From assembly GCA_013368315.1 (NCBI GenBank), contig JAACJM010000002.1, positions 372,001 to 436,000 of the forward strand: 64,000 bases of DNA, written 5' to 3'. Shown piece by piece: positions 1 to 11,459 of the stretch (the stretch's first letter is position 1; each line of letters begins with the position of its first letter). This stretch comes from Tetrapyrgos nigripes. Lineage: Eukaryota > Basidiomycota > Agaricomycetes > Agaricales > Campanellaceae. A model generated the notes under the pieces. The model saw nothing but the letters and a program-made list of their open reading frames with translations, was not told where the DNA came from and made no database searches. A program made the translations under genes and the position numbers.

Positions 1-2095
1 CAGAAGCTATAGAACAAGTGCCTGCCCACGTTCGGTCTCATCTTTGTCATTAATATCTTCAAGGAGATCTGGATAGTGCGGAACACTCAAAAGCTTATCC
101 ACAGAGTCTTGCTTATGGTTCCTTGTGATTTGATTGAACCCTTTGCTTGATTAATCATGCATATCAGCTCCAACCTAAGGGAATGGATGAGTAAGATACG
201 AGCAAGGACATAAATTAGAACACTCACTGTATGCAGCTTTTGTACCCTTTTCAGACCCAAACAATTCTGCTGAGGATTGGATGAACTTGGTGCTTGAGAG
301 CAGACATTCACACCCCATCTGATTCACAACAATCTTGAATTACTTGACAGCAAACAGTGCCAATACACGAATCTCCACAGAGCCACTCAATGCTTTCCAT
401 GTGGCAATAGGATCTCGACCCTTTGTTTCATTAGAATTTAAATAGTTAGTCAAAAATAAAGAGCGTACCATGGCTCCCTCGAAATCATTCTTTGATGACA
501 GAAATTCTTTGAATGGACTTGTTGTTGGCCCCAGGGACTCCGAGCGCAAATAAAAACTATAGTTCTCACAGAATTTACTTAGCCAAGCTTAACCCTTAAA
601 TCCCACCCTTAGGCCTTAAAATTCTCCTCTCAAAATCATAACCCTTAAATTTAAGGGTATTAAGCCCTTGAAGTGCTTAAGGCTTAAGACCTTAAGCCCA
701 GTGAAAAATCACACAGACGAGATCCAACTGGATGTCGAAATTTCCAAGTAGATACAAGTTGTACTGAGTTGTACAGATAAAATCTGATACGGCAAGGACT
801 TTTTGGAAATCCTGGGACTTGGTCAGATTGATGCCAAGCATATCTGAGTAGTTCTGCCATCAAATCCTCTTGTACAGAGAGTGGTTTCCTCTTCATATTC
901 TATCTATTGTTCTCGAATTCCCTATCATCGCACCATCTCCAAACTCGTTATCCTTGTCCAGCTCTAAACCAGCTCTTTCAAACTCTGCAACATTCAAGCT
1001 CCACTTTGTGCAATGTGGATGATGCGTCCTTTCGTCCCTTCCACCACATCTCCCTGGGCCCTCTCTCCCTCCCTCCTGCTCTCTCCCACTATCCATACTA
1101 CCTCCCTCCTCTCTTCTCCAAGGCATTGTCATTTTGACTTTTCCTCTATGGCAGGCTAACATGCAAGGCTCTATCTCCCTTGCCCACCGACACTACTAGA
1201 TACCACCAAACACTATAACAACCTACCAGAATGCGTCAAACACATCAACAAGCCAACGACCATTCTTCTAGAAGATAGTTACATGGAATATGTGGTAGGA
1301 CTCTTTGCTAGGCAAAGCTGTATGTGGGCAGGGTGGATGAGATGCTCCAAGGTACTGAAGTAACAGCCTGGCCCGAATTATAGGCTACTACAGGTGCATA
1401 CATGCTTTCTTTAGTTTGGGATTGAGTAACGCTGACCTGCCTTTTGTCTCTACCTTGATTTCTGTCTCACTTTTTAAGCTTCAATCTCAACAGACCTTCG
1501 AAGTTAAAGCGGTTCATCTCGACTTTTACTCTAGTTCCTAACTCAATACTAATTTAGATTCTAGGCATGTCGAAAACCGGCCGATAAGTGCAAGAACAAT
1601 GGGTGGTATGTACTCTTCTTATTTATTTTCGTTGCCATTCTTATTCTTTGCTTTTCAGAGTCTTCCACTTCGTGTTTTGCACCACTGCGGACTTAGTAAA
1701 CTTGGTTCACCTTTGGTTTTCTTGTTAGGATCTGGACTTTGTATTATGCAGTTGTAGTTGGATATAGTCAGATATTGTGTAACATAGTAGAAGCTGATAA
1801 TTATATGTATTTCTGATCCTGTCCGAGATGAAATGCCTGCTGAAATCTGATTAGGTCTGACACTATCTGACACTACAGGCGTTTATGCGAGTGCTATAAC
1901 CAGCGCAAACCAGTTGGGTCAAGCCAGATCCAGTCAGAATCTGTCATGCTGCATGTAAAATTCTATGAGTCCCTACAACTACTGCCAACTGGAGCCGACA
2001 AGGCCCACCATTTCAGCTGGGGCTGGACACAGTCGATTTTGGTTGGTTTTCAGTCGGCTCTGCTCTGTGTCATTTTTCACTGGGCCTTAAGTAGA
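1..2095. other. Intergenic stretch, no gene recognised
   Basis: Only short overlapping ORFs of fewer than 90 codons occur here, on both strands, without a recognisable domain or splice pattern. A TTAAG/CTTAA-rich block at about 590-700 includes a perfect palindrome, listed separately. I see no promoter-gene pair that I can defend. Confidence 0.5.
641..658. repeat. 18-bp perfect palindrome in a CTTAA/TTAAG-rich block
   Basis: ACCCTTAAATTTAAGGGT equals its own reverse complement. The surrounding 590-700 contains many CCTTAA/TTAAGG words in both orientations, for example GGCTTAAGACCTTAAGCC near 690. It is not the canonical fungal telomere repeat TTAGGG. Function unknown. Confidence 0.8.
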
Positions 2096-2099
2096 ACAC

Positions 2100-2270
2100 T
2101 GCTTTTGCTCTCTTTCATTTTTCGTTATCTTTCTCTCTCTCAATCTCTTGTCTTCTTCTTCATCACTTGCTTTCTTTTCTTTTTCCCTCTCTTCTCTCTC
2201 TCAATCTCTCGTCTTCTTCTTCATCGCTTGCTTTCTTTTCTTTTTTCCTCTCTTTTCCTCAATAGTTCAC
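2100..2270 (+). repeat. Pyrimidine-rich tandem repeat, first dispersed copy
   Basis: A unit of about 75 bp made of TCTCTC, CAATCTC, GTCTTCTTCTTCATC and GCTTTCTTTTC words is present twice in tandem. The same block, starting with TTTTGCTCTCTTTCATTTTT, recurs at 15,985-16,150, so it is a dispersed repeat. Open frames through it, including one of 234 codons, are low-complexity Ser/Leu/Phe artefacts. Confidence 0.7.
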
Positions 2271-2349
2271 ATATTTGCTTATCATCCAGTTTTGGGCCTC
2301 TGCACCTCATCTGGCTTCTTCCCACTCCAGTAAAGAGAATACCTGTGAC

Positions 2350-2460
2350 CTTTCACTTGCCATGCGCAGTGTTTGTCCACATCCCTTTCATAGATAGATA
2401 CCAAATGGCCCCTTCAGGATTTGATGGGGTAGCGTTGTGCAGGCACAACATCAAAGATAC
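2350..2460 (+). repeat. Dispersed repeat shared with about 21,985-22,085
   Basis: The words CTTGCCATGCGCAG, GTCCACATCCCTTTCATAGA and GGGTAGCGTTG appear here in the same order and spacing as CTCGCCATGCGTCAG, GTCCACACCCCTTTCATAGA and GGGTGGCGTTG near 22.0 kb. The two copies have clearly diverged. No coding potential is seen. Confidence 0.7.
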
Positions 2461-2659
2461 AGTGCTACACAGGCAAGGCCCCACGCACAATCACTTGAAA
2501 AGACATTCCAAGCCGAATAGGATGTGTGAGAGGAAGCTTCCAACTGATGACAAGAGGTTGTCGGCATCCTCCCCCACCACACACACACATGCACACACAT
2601 CTCCTCTTCCGACTCCAACCCTAACCGCACAAATCAATAACAAAAAGTAAAAGCAAGCC

Positions 2660-4040
2660 AATCCAGCCCCAAGGCATGAATGCCAGCTATGGGCAATCCA
2701 GGGGACAGAGTCCGTTGGAACCTAGCAGTGCCCTGAGGAGGTAATGGAGTGGAGGGGACTGGTGGGACAGCAAACGACAAGGCCCAGGGTCATATAAATG
2801 GCAATGAAAGGAGCAGAATGAAGGCTTTGAGGAATATCCTTTGAGGAATATCCAGAACATTGCTCATTGACATTGACGTGTGTTGAGGTCCCTACAGCCT
2901 GACATGACGAATACTCTCCCTCTTGAACTATACACACATGAAGTGTAGTTATGTGTATATGTCAGTCTGGCTATGCAAGACTAATCATTCCCCTCCTTCA
3001 CCATTCCTCAGAGGGGAGCAGACGGAGCAAACCAAACCGTTAAGGCAGAAAACAATTACAATTACTATTCCCACTACCATATAGGTAGTGGGTTTTACCT
3101 GCCAAATGCAGTTGATTTCATGCCAATGCTGCAGGCATCACATGCTTATTTCCTTTTTGGGCATGCATTGTCCCACGCTGAACATCTGGTAAGCTTGTTT
3201 TGCAACAAAGAAGTGCTTGCCACATGTTCCTTTCCTATTTGGGGCTTATTTGTGCTCCTCGATCCTCTCTGCTATTTTGAGAGCTGTATGTGAACTATCA
3301 GACGTGTTTCAAATGTCACTATTACTTTCGGTACTATGATTCCAATGTTGTCATTGGTATTTCCAAAACACTTGGGGAAATGGGAAACAATGATAACTCG
3401 CACCTTACTGGTGCAATGGGACCTGTTGAAGTACAGATCACTTTTTGTGGGGAGTAGGAAGGCTACATTGGTGATTTGATGAACCTGTTTTTAGTTATGC
3501 CTTGTTGGTCGTTCCTTACAGATTTAATCACCAACATTATTCATTCTCTGATTAAGTTTCCTTACACTGTGGCTAATGAGGATTCACCAGTGCTGATGGT
3601 AGCAGGCTTCACCGCCCCGCAGGGGCTGGCCTTGTGCCGGTTATTTATAGTAATCGTTATTCTATCATGCAACCCCACCCAAAATTTTCAAAAGAATCTG
3701 ATGCAGATCACTGCGCCATGCGAAAGTGTGACCTTTATTTAGGTCGAAATTCATGCGACCTTTCTTTGACACGGATTTCTTGCAAGCTTACGTTTTTTTC
3801 CTGTGCGAGTGCACAGCCTCTGGTCCTCCTCGCATTTTGGCAAACAATATTCTGTGTTTCTTTACAGTAGCAATGGCTATCTACTCCCAATACTGTAAGG
3901 TATCTCTCATTGACTCATTTGGAATGGATTTTTATAGGGGGTTCAGACGTATACACCCAACAACTGCAGCAACTCTCTCCCTCGGCGTCTCTTCAGCCTT
4001 ACAATTCCACACACCTGCTCTGGGACTCTGGGAATACTAG
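2660..4040. other. No gene recognised; one short dispersed repeat
   Basis: A direct repeat of CTTTGAGGAATATC lies near 2825-2855. The block at 2930-2995, with ACACACATGAAGTGTAG and then GTCAGTCTGG, recurs in diverged form at 23,165-23,225. Translation around 3330-3600 gives peptide-like stretches but nothing I can assign to a family. Confidence 0.45.
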
Positions 4041-4051
4041 TACAGTTGAAC

Positions 4052-4102
4052 ATCTCAGAATGCATAGAGTTGGTTCCAGGATTTCTCTATGCATTCTGAG
4101 AT
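4052..4102. repeat. Perfect 18-bp inverted repeat (hairpin) in a MITE-like sequence
   Basis: ATCTCAGAATGCATAGAG at 4052-4069 is followed after a 15-nt spacer by its exact reverse complement at 4085-4102. The preceding ACAGTTGAACATCTCA matches the TIR of the short element at 8544-8672, so this is probably a rearranged relative. Similar TGCATAATGCATTATG words continue at 4610-4760. Confidence 0.75.
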
Positions 4103-4109
4103 TTATGCA

Positions 4110-5262
4110 TTCTGCTATAGACTACTAAATTACATAAAAATGTACCTATTATTCAAATTTTTCATCTGAAATATGCATCCACTGTTGTCTGCTTGACCTG
4201 AATGCCCATGTGTCACTTCAATTTGCCCCATAACTTGAGAATTACTTCCCATAGCTTTAATCCCTCCTCAGCAAGTACAGGATCATCAAAGCGACTGCTC
4301 AAACACTGTGTTTCAAGTGTTTGGCATAATGTCAGGGGGAGCTTCACTCTTGTTGTCATTGTCAATCTCTATAATCTCTCTCACCCAGGAGGCATAATTG
4401 GAGGGGAGGAAAAGGGTAAAGATTGCTACACTGGTTTCATGAGTGTCAGTCCTTAAAATTTACCAAAAAATTTTTTGTTCTTCTGTTTTGGAAATTTCAT
4501 GAGTGCCGTATTGGGGAAACCCTTGTTCTCATCCAGGCAAAACCCTTGTTTTCTCACTTTTGATAATTTTATTGTTCCCTAATCCAGACTTTCATGCATG
4601 CATGCATGTATCTACAAATGCATAATGGTCCAAAATGGCTATGCATTATGCATTATGCAATTTTCAACCATTTTGGCAGGGAACCATGCTTGTTCCAGGA
4701 AATCTTGATGCATTCCAAGATTTATGCAATATGACATTATGCAATCTGATTTGGCTACTTGATTGAGAGGGGAGGGAATGAAAAGGACAAGGAGAAGGGT
4801 GATAGGGTTAGATTTGTGTGGTGCCCTGTTGGTGAGTTTTTACCCATATTCTAGTGTTCTCCTGGAGTCTTTTTTTCTCCTATTCCTCAGCGCCGTCTTT
4901 CATTTTTCCCTTCTCTGAGTCTTCTAACTTCTTTTATTATGGACAAACAGCTCGCTCACCTTTTACGAGGCACCTTCTCCCATTTTGGCATCCAACAGCT
5001 CTTTTAGGTCACATACATGCTTAACCCGTCTCTTTCAGGTTATGTCTGCGCTGTGGAGGGTATAGATATGAAGGATCTGCACACTGGGAGGATGAAGATG
5101 TAGGTGATGAATAGAAGTGAATAGAAGGTGGAAGTAGAAAGAAACTGGGCACCCAAAGAAGAAGAGAGAAAGGGGAGGAGGAAGCAGAAAGAGAAAGAGG
5201 TGAAGGTGGACATCCAAGCATATTCTGTTGAAAGGAAAAGGTGAGTTATATCCTCTGAGTCC
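4110..5262. other. No gene recognised; ATGCAT-rich low-complexity DNA
   Basis: Contains short ATGC microsatellites (about 4590-4610) and several ATTATGCA words. Open frames at 5021-5283 on the minus strand are Ser/Leu/Phe-rich and lack domain features. Confidence 0.45.
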
Positions 5263-5273
5263 TATATGATTAT

Positions 5274-6023
5274 AAGGCTGCAACCTGTTAAATACTGTTA
5301 TGCCTCGGAGTGTAATTAGCAGGTAACAGGTTTTAATATGTTATAACCAGTTCCCTATGGGCACTTTTTTTTGACTCAAACTTCCATCTGCTGATAGTCT
5401 TCACAGAGCCCATTTTCAACTGATTCTGTTTTTATACTTTACAATAGTCTTGTTTCTGACTTAACCACTCATCTACAGTGTACACACAGTTTTCCTTTCA
5501 CATAACCATCTCCTCTCTCCCTTATTTCAGATAGTATTTATGCAAGCTCCTTCTGTCCTGAAAATTCATCTTTTTCAGGAGTGTCACTGTTACCACCCCA
5601 TGCTTGCCTCCTGATATGTCCTCAGTGCAATCCATGACTACATTACCATGCAAAAAGCAAAATTCTTTATTTATTTACATACTTAGCATGCTCAGACCTA
5701 GCTTAGAGCACCCTCACTGCAATAAGTTGGCAGAAGGTGAAGGATTGGTGAAGGAAGAGTCTTTGTAAGCTATCCAGGACCAGCTCTTGATGGTGGAATA
5801 CTCTTGCAGGTTAGTAATCGGTACTCTGACAGGTGAGGTTGTCTTTATTCAGGTAGTGAAGAGGCATGAATATGTCTGAAACAGCTTATTTTCAGCTCCA
5901 TGGGCCACCAATTGAGACTAAGCAGTTATAACAGGTTATAACAGTTAAAACCTGTTACTGGACTCAGGCATAACATGTTATTAACCTGTTATGACAGTAA
6001 TTAATAGTATTTGGTTGCAGCCT
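5274..6023. mobile_element. TIR element with an 11-bp target duplication (MULE-like?)
   Basis: The left end AGGCTGCAACC (from 5275) matches the reverse complement of the right end GGTTGCAGCCT (to 6023). Further inside, GTTATGCCT and TAACAGGTT words are also mirrored. The direct repeat TATATGATTAT flanks both sides (5263-5273 and 6024-6034), giving an 11-bp TSD. About 750 bp long with no transposase. Mutator-like elements typically make 9-11 bp duplications, so a non-autonomous MULE is the best guess; the superfamily is an inference. Confidence 0.75.
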
Positions 6024-6320
6024 TATATGATTATCAGGCTAATGTCTTATCACAGCCTATGCTGTCTGCCAATCTGACAAATTAATCCCTCAATCCATTG
6101 TTGTCTGTGATTCCAGTGGACTCTCATCATCAAGCTCAGCTGTATTGCGTTGATCGACATGAACAACCGAATTAATTTCCCACTGACGGTGGAGAAGCTA
6201 TGGGCTATGGCAGATGGACTGATGCATTTGGTACTTCAAAGACTCTTGTTGTAATGTTTTCTTTTTTTCTTTCTCGTCTTTGTCCTATCCTATCCTGGAT
6301 TCTTTTTTCATGGGTTTAGG

Positions 6321-6510
6321 TCATTTGTATCCTCCTGCATTATTGTATCCTCTGTGTTTTTAGCTGTGCTATACTTTCTCTTTTACTTTGACTCAACATC
6401 TCCTTTGGCTCAACATATTTTTTTAGTGATTGTAGGTCATCTGTATTGTCCTGCATTATCGTATCCTCAGTGTCATTAGCTGTGCTGTGCTTTCTCTTTT
6501 GCTTTTTCCA
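6321..6510 (+). repeat. Imperfect tandem duplication, unit about 116 bp
   Basis: GGTCATTTGTAT, CCTGCATTATTGTATCCTC and TAGCTGTGCTATACTTTCTC at 6321-6390 are repeated as GGTCATCTGTAT, CCTGCATTATCGTATCCTC and TAGCTGTGCTGTGCTTTCTC at 6437-6505. Non-coding. Confidence 0.7.
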
Positions 6511-8340
6511 CTGGGTATTGGTTTGGTCACTGGTCATGCCCCCATGCCCTGCTTTGCTTTATCACAGCCTACTAGACACTTGTTCTTAAACTCAAAACTT
6601 GCCCTACATACACATTATGATTTAATGAAATCACTAGTTTTCTTTCGCCCTATAAGTACATCACCTCTACTTGCTGATGCCATACTTGAGCAGCGAGCAG
6701 TCTAGTTTGAACCCATTATGCACTATATTTTCAACAGCTAACACACCTGTTACCAAGTGTCCTTAGTATGTATGTATGTATGTGGTGATCTGAAGCTCAT
6801 ACTTCGATTTGGTATCCTTACTGTGATATACTACAGTACTTATCCATTAGACAAGCAGAGACAAGCCCTGCAAGCCCACACATGCAACACCCCCAGTTGC
6901 AGGCACATTGAAATTCGGGACTCGAGTACAATAACATATCATAAGCAGTTTTGAGTTCAGAACCTTCATGACTACTACAATGAGGATTCCATTGAAGACA
7001 TATACTCTCGAAGAGGCTCAGGTTGCTGAGGTGAGAATCCTCTTCTTGCATAGGGATAAACAATGCCTCATTCTCTGAATTCTAGCACAACAAGGAGCTC
7101 AATTTAGTATGGTATCCAGCACTACTACAATGCAACTTGAATGTCTACAACCTTTTGAGGTTTGCACTACTCCATCCAGGCAGGAAAAGTGTCTTGTTCT
7201 CTGTGATTCTTCTTGGAAAAAAGCTAAACAAAAATAGTAATCATGCTTGCCGGCATAGGGAGGCCTCTTCCCCCCAAGTGAGGGAGGAGAGAGTGAAGTA
7301 GGAATCTGAGGGGAAGAATGGAATCAAAGGCTTGGTTGATTGTTCTAGAATAACTTGTTGATGCCAACCCATAAAAGTTCCCATATTTTCCATCATAGCA
7401 AGCTATTAGTACACCATATTGTCTATCCTCACTTCTATCCTTCTGCAAAATACTGCCTGACAATGAGACCTTGAACGACAGTCCACTCTGAGAGGAAGGG
7501 AAGAGACCAGTAGATTGGCAACAGATGAGGGGAGTAGAAGTGTGTGAGACATGACATGTAATGACTACTAAAATTGGAGGGGGTAGAGTCGTGCTGGAGC
7601 TGAGTCAAGAAACCAAGAGGTCTCAACCATCTCCTTGCAACCCCCACAGCAGAAGTCCAGAAATGCGAAGACAGGGAACAATGAAGAAGGTTGAAATGCC
7701 AATGGAAGGAGTGCATGAAGACTTGAAGTATCTGATAGAGGAGCTCATTGGCCTATTACAGTGCCAATTGCTTTGCATTGTGTGTGTGTGGATCTGGGTG
7801 GGAAGGGGGTGGTTTGCAAGCATCTTTACAGAGTACCTGGAAGATGATGGATGCAGATGATGTGGAGGCCAACTCCCAGATTACGATGCCTGAAAACCCA
7901 AGCTTTCCTTCCCAGATGAGGTGAGAAGGGAAAGGGTTTCAAGTACATTAGCAGTGCAGGAGGGGGTGGAGCAGAAGGGGATTGTGGGTGTCGAGGTCCA
8001 GGACTGAGGGAGTAGGTTCGGGATATGATGAGGGTGAGGAGGTAGATGAGGATGAGGCATAGTAGATGTCAAAGGGGTTGGTAAAAATGTGTCAGAACAC
8101 AGAAAAAGAACAAACTCATCAGTTTAAACTTACTGTATCCAACTTGGCCAACTGCACAATCCTCAATCCAGAACCCTTCTCTTCTTGAGTCTTGTGTTGT
8201 CAGGTTTAGCATTGGCCATAGCAGTAGGGCTCAGAGTCACAGTTGTCATGCCTGGGCCCTCCATCTCCTCCTTCTGCATCTGCATCTGTGTCGAGTCTCT
8301 CCTTTTGAACTTCAGCTCCTGCTTCCTCCCCAACCATCCA
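6511..8340. other. No gene recognised
   Basis: Contains a TATG microsatellite near 6768-6782 and scattered ORFs under 100 codons on both strands with no domain signature. Nothing is supported strongly enough to call. Confidence 0.45.
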
Positions 8341-8342
8341 AT

Positions 8343-8541
8343 TCATCCGCTCTTGATTCTTGAAGCTGAGTATGGTGTTCTTTTACAAGCTGAAAATCAA
8401 ATTTTAGAGGCCTGGAAGAAGTTTGAGGAGGCCAGAGATACTTTTGTTTGTCATGGAGAGGTACAGGCTGAAGTTAAAATGTGCGATGAAGTGCTGGCTG
8501 AACTTTATGAACCTGAGAAATTGGTTGTAAATGATACATAG
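8343..8541 (+). pseudogene. TPR-like gene fragment
   Basis: The frame ending at the TAG at 8539 reads LEAEYGVLLQAENQILEAWK followed by a helix-rich segment ending CDEVLAELYEPEK. The spacing of A, L, A, F and Y residues resembles one and a half tetratricopeptide units of the kind found at the end of fungal NB-ARC/TPR proteins. The upstream part of the frame (8185-8340) does not look like the same protein, and no other exons were found. I read it as a gene remnant; the family call is tentative. Confidence 0.35.
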
Positions 8542-8543
8542 GT

Positions 8544-8672
8544 ACAGTTGAATATCTCATAATGCATAAATGTCAAAATACATAAGGTTTTGGCAGAACA
8601 AAATGGTCTTTCCCCTCCAATGCATAAGGATTTTCTGGGACGAACCCTATTCATCATGAGATATCCAACTGT
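8544..8672. mobile_element. 129-bp MITE with TIRs ACAGTTGRATATCTCAT
   Basis: The left end ACAGTTGAATATCTCATAATG is mirrored at the right by CATGAGATATCCAACTGT. GGT flanks both sides (8541-8543 and 8673-8675), consistent with a 3-bp TSD. It starts right after the stop of the TPR-like fragment. A related end is seen at 4042-4056. Confidence 0.7.
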
Positions 8673-8733
8673 GGTCATTTTCGCGATCTGGTACTACAAA
8701 TTGTATTTTAAGTAGGATATAAATACAACATTA

Positions 8734-9506
8734 GACAGTTTGCGCTTTTCAGTCATGTGTGAAATCCGCGTTGCGCTATTCAGACGTGACCGAAAATATA
8801 GCTAGCGTGCCGCCGATGGGGACGCCAGGCCTGATACACAGCATTCGCGCCAACAGGTTTGATAACGAGCTCTGTAGGGCCCGTAGTCCCCCCATTTGAA
8901 GGAGGGGTGATTGATATGTCAACACCCGCTGGATAAAAACCCTGTTATTAGGGACAAAACAAGAGCCGAAAGGCTGTGAGGTCCTAAGGCAGTGACGAGA
9001 AAACCAGGTCAGGTGTAGTTGAAGATGGCATGGGATGATGATCACATGATGAAATCGTAGAAAAGATATGGTCGCTACAAACCCTCTACTTAAAAGTATC
9101 GGGAATGACGTTGCACCTTTGCTGGCATTGTCATGTTGACTCTTCCTTCCTCTGGCACTTGTATGGGTGACGATGACTGGAACACGCGCCCGAGGAGCAA
9201 ATCTGCTTGATGACAAGGCAACCGGCGCACAGGGCTCCGTGGAACCATCCAATCTGAAACCCGAGCAATCCATTCATGAGCAAAAATTTGGCAGAAAGAG
9301 GGCCTCATGGAGCATATGACAATACTGAGAGGTACCGCAGTTCATTAAATGTGCTATAGGGTGTCTTGTAAGAGTTGAGATGCTCAGAAGTGGTGAAGGC
9401 ATGGTCTATACTTGGTCTATACACGGTTGACATGCGCAATGCATTTTTCGGTCGCGTACAAAAGCGCAACGCGGATTTCGCACGTGACCGAAAAGCGCAA
9501 ACTGTC
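8734..9506. mobile_element. TIR element with long (about 45-bp) TIRs and TA target site
   Basis: The left TIR GACAGTTTGCGCTTTTC (from 8734) continues with a CpG-rich AAATCCGCGTTGCGC block. Both are mirrored at 9462-9506, ending GAAAAGCGCAAACTGTC. TA flanks both ends (8732-8733 and 9507-9508), consistent with Tc1/mariner-type insertion, although other superfamilies are possible. A frame of 165 codons inside (minus, 8776-9273) shows no DDE motif and I do not consider it a transposase. Confidence 0.7.
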
Positions 9507-9514
9507 TATTGCAA

Positions 9515-11000
9515 TGAATTTTCTTCTTAACCTTTTTCTTAAAATTAAGCAAAAGTCAAATGACCTATCCTTACCTGCTGATGTTTGCACTATCCCATAC
9601 TGCTTGAAACCGCTGTGCATGCCATGCTGTAAGTAAGCATTTATAAGCTACTGTTTTGAACCGTATTTCTTACGGGTACGGACTTAAAAGCTAGAGCGTT
9701 CGCTACTAGGAAATCGCGATTGCGATCCTATCATAGAAAAGGTCACCTAGAAAATAACCTGAAGCCAACACTGCATGAAAATTACCATAAATCAGCGGAC
9801 ATTTCAATAGATTTACCGGATATTCATGCCAATTTTCTCAAAATAAATCTCTGGTAAGTCCATTGAAAACCTGAGGATTTACGGGAGTTTGCGCCCGGTG
9901 CAAGAAGAATTGTGTATCTCTGGAGGGATCAGAATGCATTTGGGAGCCAGGAGTGCCTACAACGACAGGCAAGATGCATACTGGTTCGGGAGATGGCGGT
10001 GAAAGAAATCTTGGGAATTGCGCTGACTATTTCTCATCAGCTACGCACATTTCCTCAGCTTGCTCAGCTGCAGAGTCCTACGGTATAATACTTCGATGCC
10101 GAATATTCCTCCATACAGGAGATGTAGGCCACCACTGCGTGTGACAATGACGGTGAAGAGCGCTAAATGAGCACTGGCAACTGTTCGGTACTGACTTCTA
10201 TCAGTAGAGCCAGGAGACCATAGCCACGCAGCAAACCGCGGTTTGTAAGAACGAGGCCCAACTTCCAAGGGAGGAGGAGTATTGTAAAGCAAAGGGAGCG
10301 AGCGGCGAGCGCTGTCAACTGTTTAGTCTTGGCTTCTAGCAGATTCCGAGCCAGAAATTAGTAAGAAAATCTCGAGAAAGACGTATCAAACTCCAACGTC
10401 GCCATTTTAAATTGCCTTTTTGGACAAATCTTCCTTTGTAGGCCACATGGTTTGCACTTGCTGGACTACAAGTTGGTGATCTGAGGCAGCCTGCCCCTAT
10501 CTGCGATGCCTGATGGACTTTTTGACACGTTTGAGCTCCTGCTCTCTCCGTCACGTTTATTGTTACATTGTGTCCTATTTTTTCTTTACGTTTTTAATAA
10601 GTATTGTGTCACTGGAATTTGCTTGCAATTTGGTTTGATATTTCAGCTCTGGCTATTCATTGAGAGTCTCCCCTCTTGCAATATGCTCTTGCTTTGTTCA
10701 TCATCACTGTCGGGAAGCCGATCCCTTGTAATAATTGATAAATATACGGTGACTAGTATCGTGGGCTATTGTAGAAGTTTAGAAGACTGATAAGTAAGTA
10801 TTCCTGAGTCCAAACCAGTGGTAGCTGGATCAGTAGTGAATAGCGAGAAAATAGTTACAGCGTTACTACAGAATTAGAATGCTAAAGAGTAATTTAAGTT
10901 CAGAGTCCATTGCAAAAGATACAGATGAAAATTAACGGTATACAATAGTTGAAGTCGCTCATGAGGGGTCGTAACTTCATGACGTTGAGTGCGTTTTCGA
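9515..11000. other. No gene recognised
   Basis: Short ORFs only. Slightly richer in CpG than the first 8 kb. The 3' side of the small secreted-peptide gene abuts this stretch. Confidence 0.4.
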
Positions 11001-11016
11001 CACAGAGTTCAGGCCC

Positions 11017-11253
11017 CTAGCAGCCGCAAGAGGGACTGCCGGAGCAGTCGCATCTGGCTGTTAGAACAGGAAGTTATTATTGGTCTTGATTAAGCAAGCC
11101 AAGAAATTGGTACTCACGAAGAAGTGGCTCGTATGTTGCTGGCGGTGCAGGTGCAGCACTGACTTGGGAGTCAGAGCTTATAGATTGCACTATCAAAATT
11201 ACTGCAATTGCAGCGAGAATAGGAGCACGGATGACGGATTTAGAGAATTGCAT
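11017..11253 (-). CDS. Candidate small secreted Cys-rich peptide, 58 aa, two exons
   Basis: The model is exon 11,253-11,118, intron 11,117-11,058 (GTGAGT...CTAACAG, 60 nt) and exon 11,057-11,017, ending in TAG. The product starts MQFSKSVIRAPILAAIAVIL, a basic start followed by a hydrophobic segment typical of a signal peptide. A short Ala/Pro spacer follows (about residues 31-42), and the C-terminus is RCDCSGSPSCGC, with four Cys in the last 11 residues. A TATATAA lies 200 bp upstream and the leader before ATG is pyrimidine-rich. I do not recognise a family. It could be a secreted effector-like or signalling peptide, or a chance open frame. It lacks a typical CaaX end, so a mating pheromone precursor is unlikely. 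Confidence 0.45.
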
Positions 11254-11452
11254 GATGAGCGTTCGGATTAAGAGATTAAGAGAATGAGTGGAGTTCGATC
11301 AAGGAGATTTCCTCAGTGCTTTCCCGGAAAGAAATGAGATGGTCAGTAAATTGTAGCAAACCTAGCTCTGAGTAAGTCAACACACACCTCAGACGGTAGA
11401 GTAGAAGAGATTTGGTGAGGGAATTGCCAGGAATGACTGGAGTTATATACCC

Positions 11453-11459
11453 ATCCTTC
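11453..11459 (-). promoter_or_regulatory. TATA box candidate for the small secreted peptide gene
   Basis: TATATAA on the minus strand, about 206 bp before the ATG at 11,253. This implies a leader of roughly 170 nt, which may hold an intron. Confidence 0.35.

Noticed and set aside
590..700. Possible telomere-derived repeat
   Set aside because: Words are TTAAGG/CCTTAA, not TTAGGG arrays, and occur in both orientations.
1946..2650. 234-codon plus-strand ORF
   Set aside because: It runs through a CT-rich tandem repeat; composition is Ser/Leu/Phe low-complexity and there is no domain or splice context.
8776..9273. 165-codon minus-strand ORF inside a TIR element as a transposase
   Set aside because: No DDE or DNA-binding motif and no similarity I recognise; most likely chance in CpG-rich DNA.
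11017..11253. Reading the small peptide as a mating pheromone precursor
   Set aside because: The C-terminus ends CGC without a CaaX box, and no pheromone receptor-like gene is nearby.
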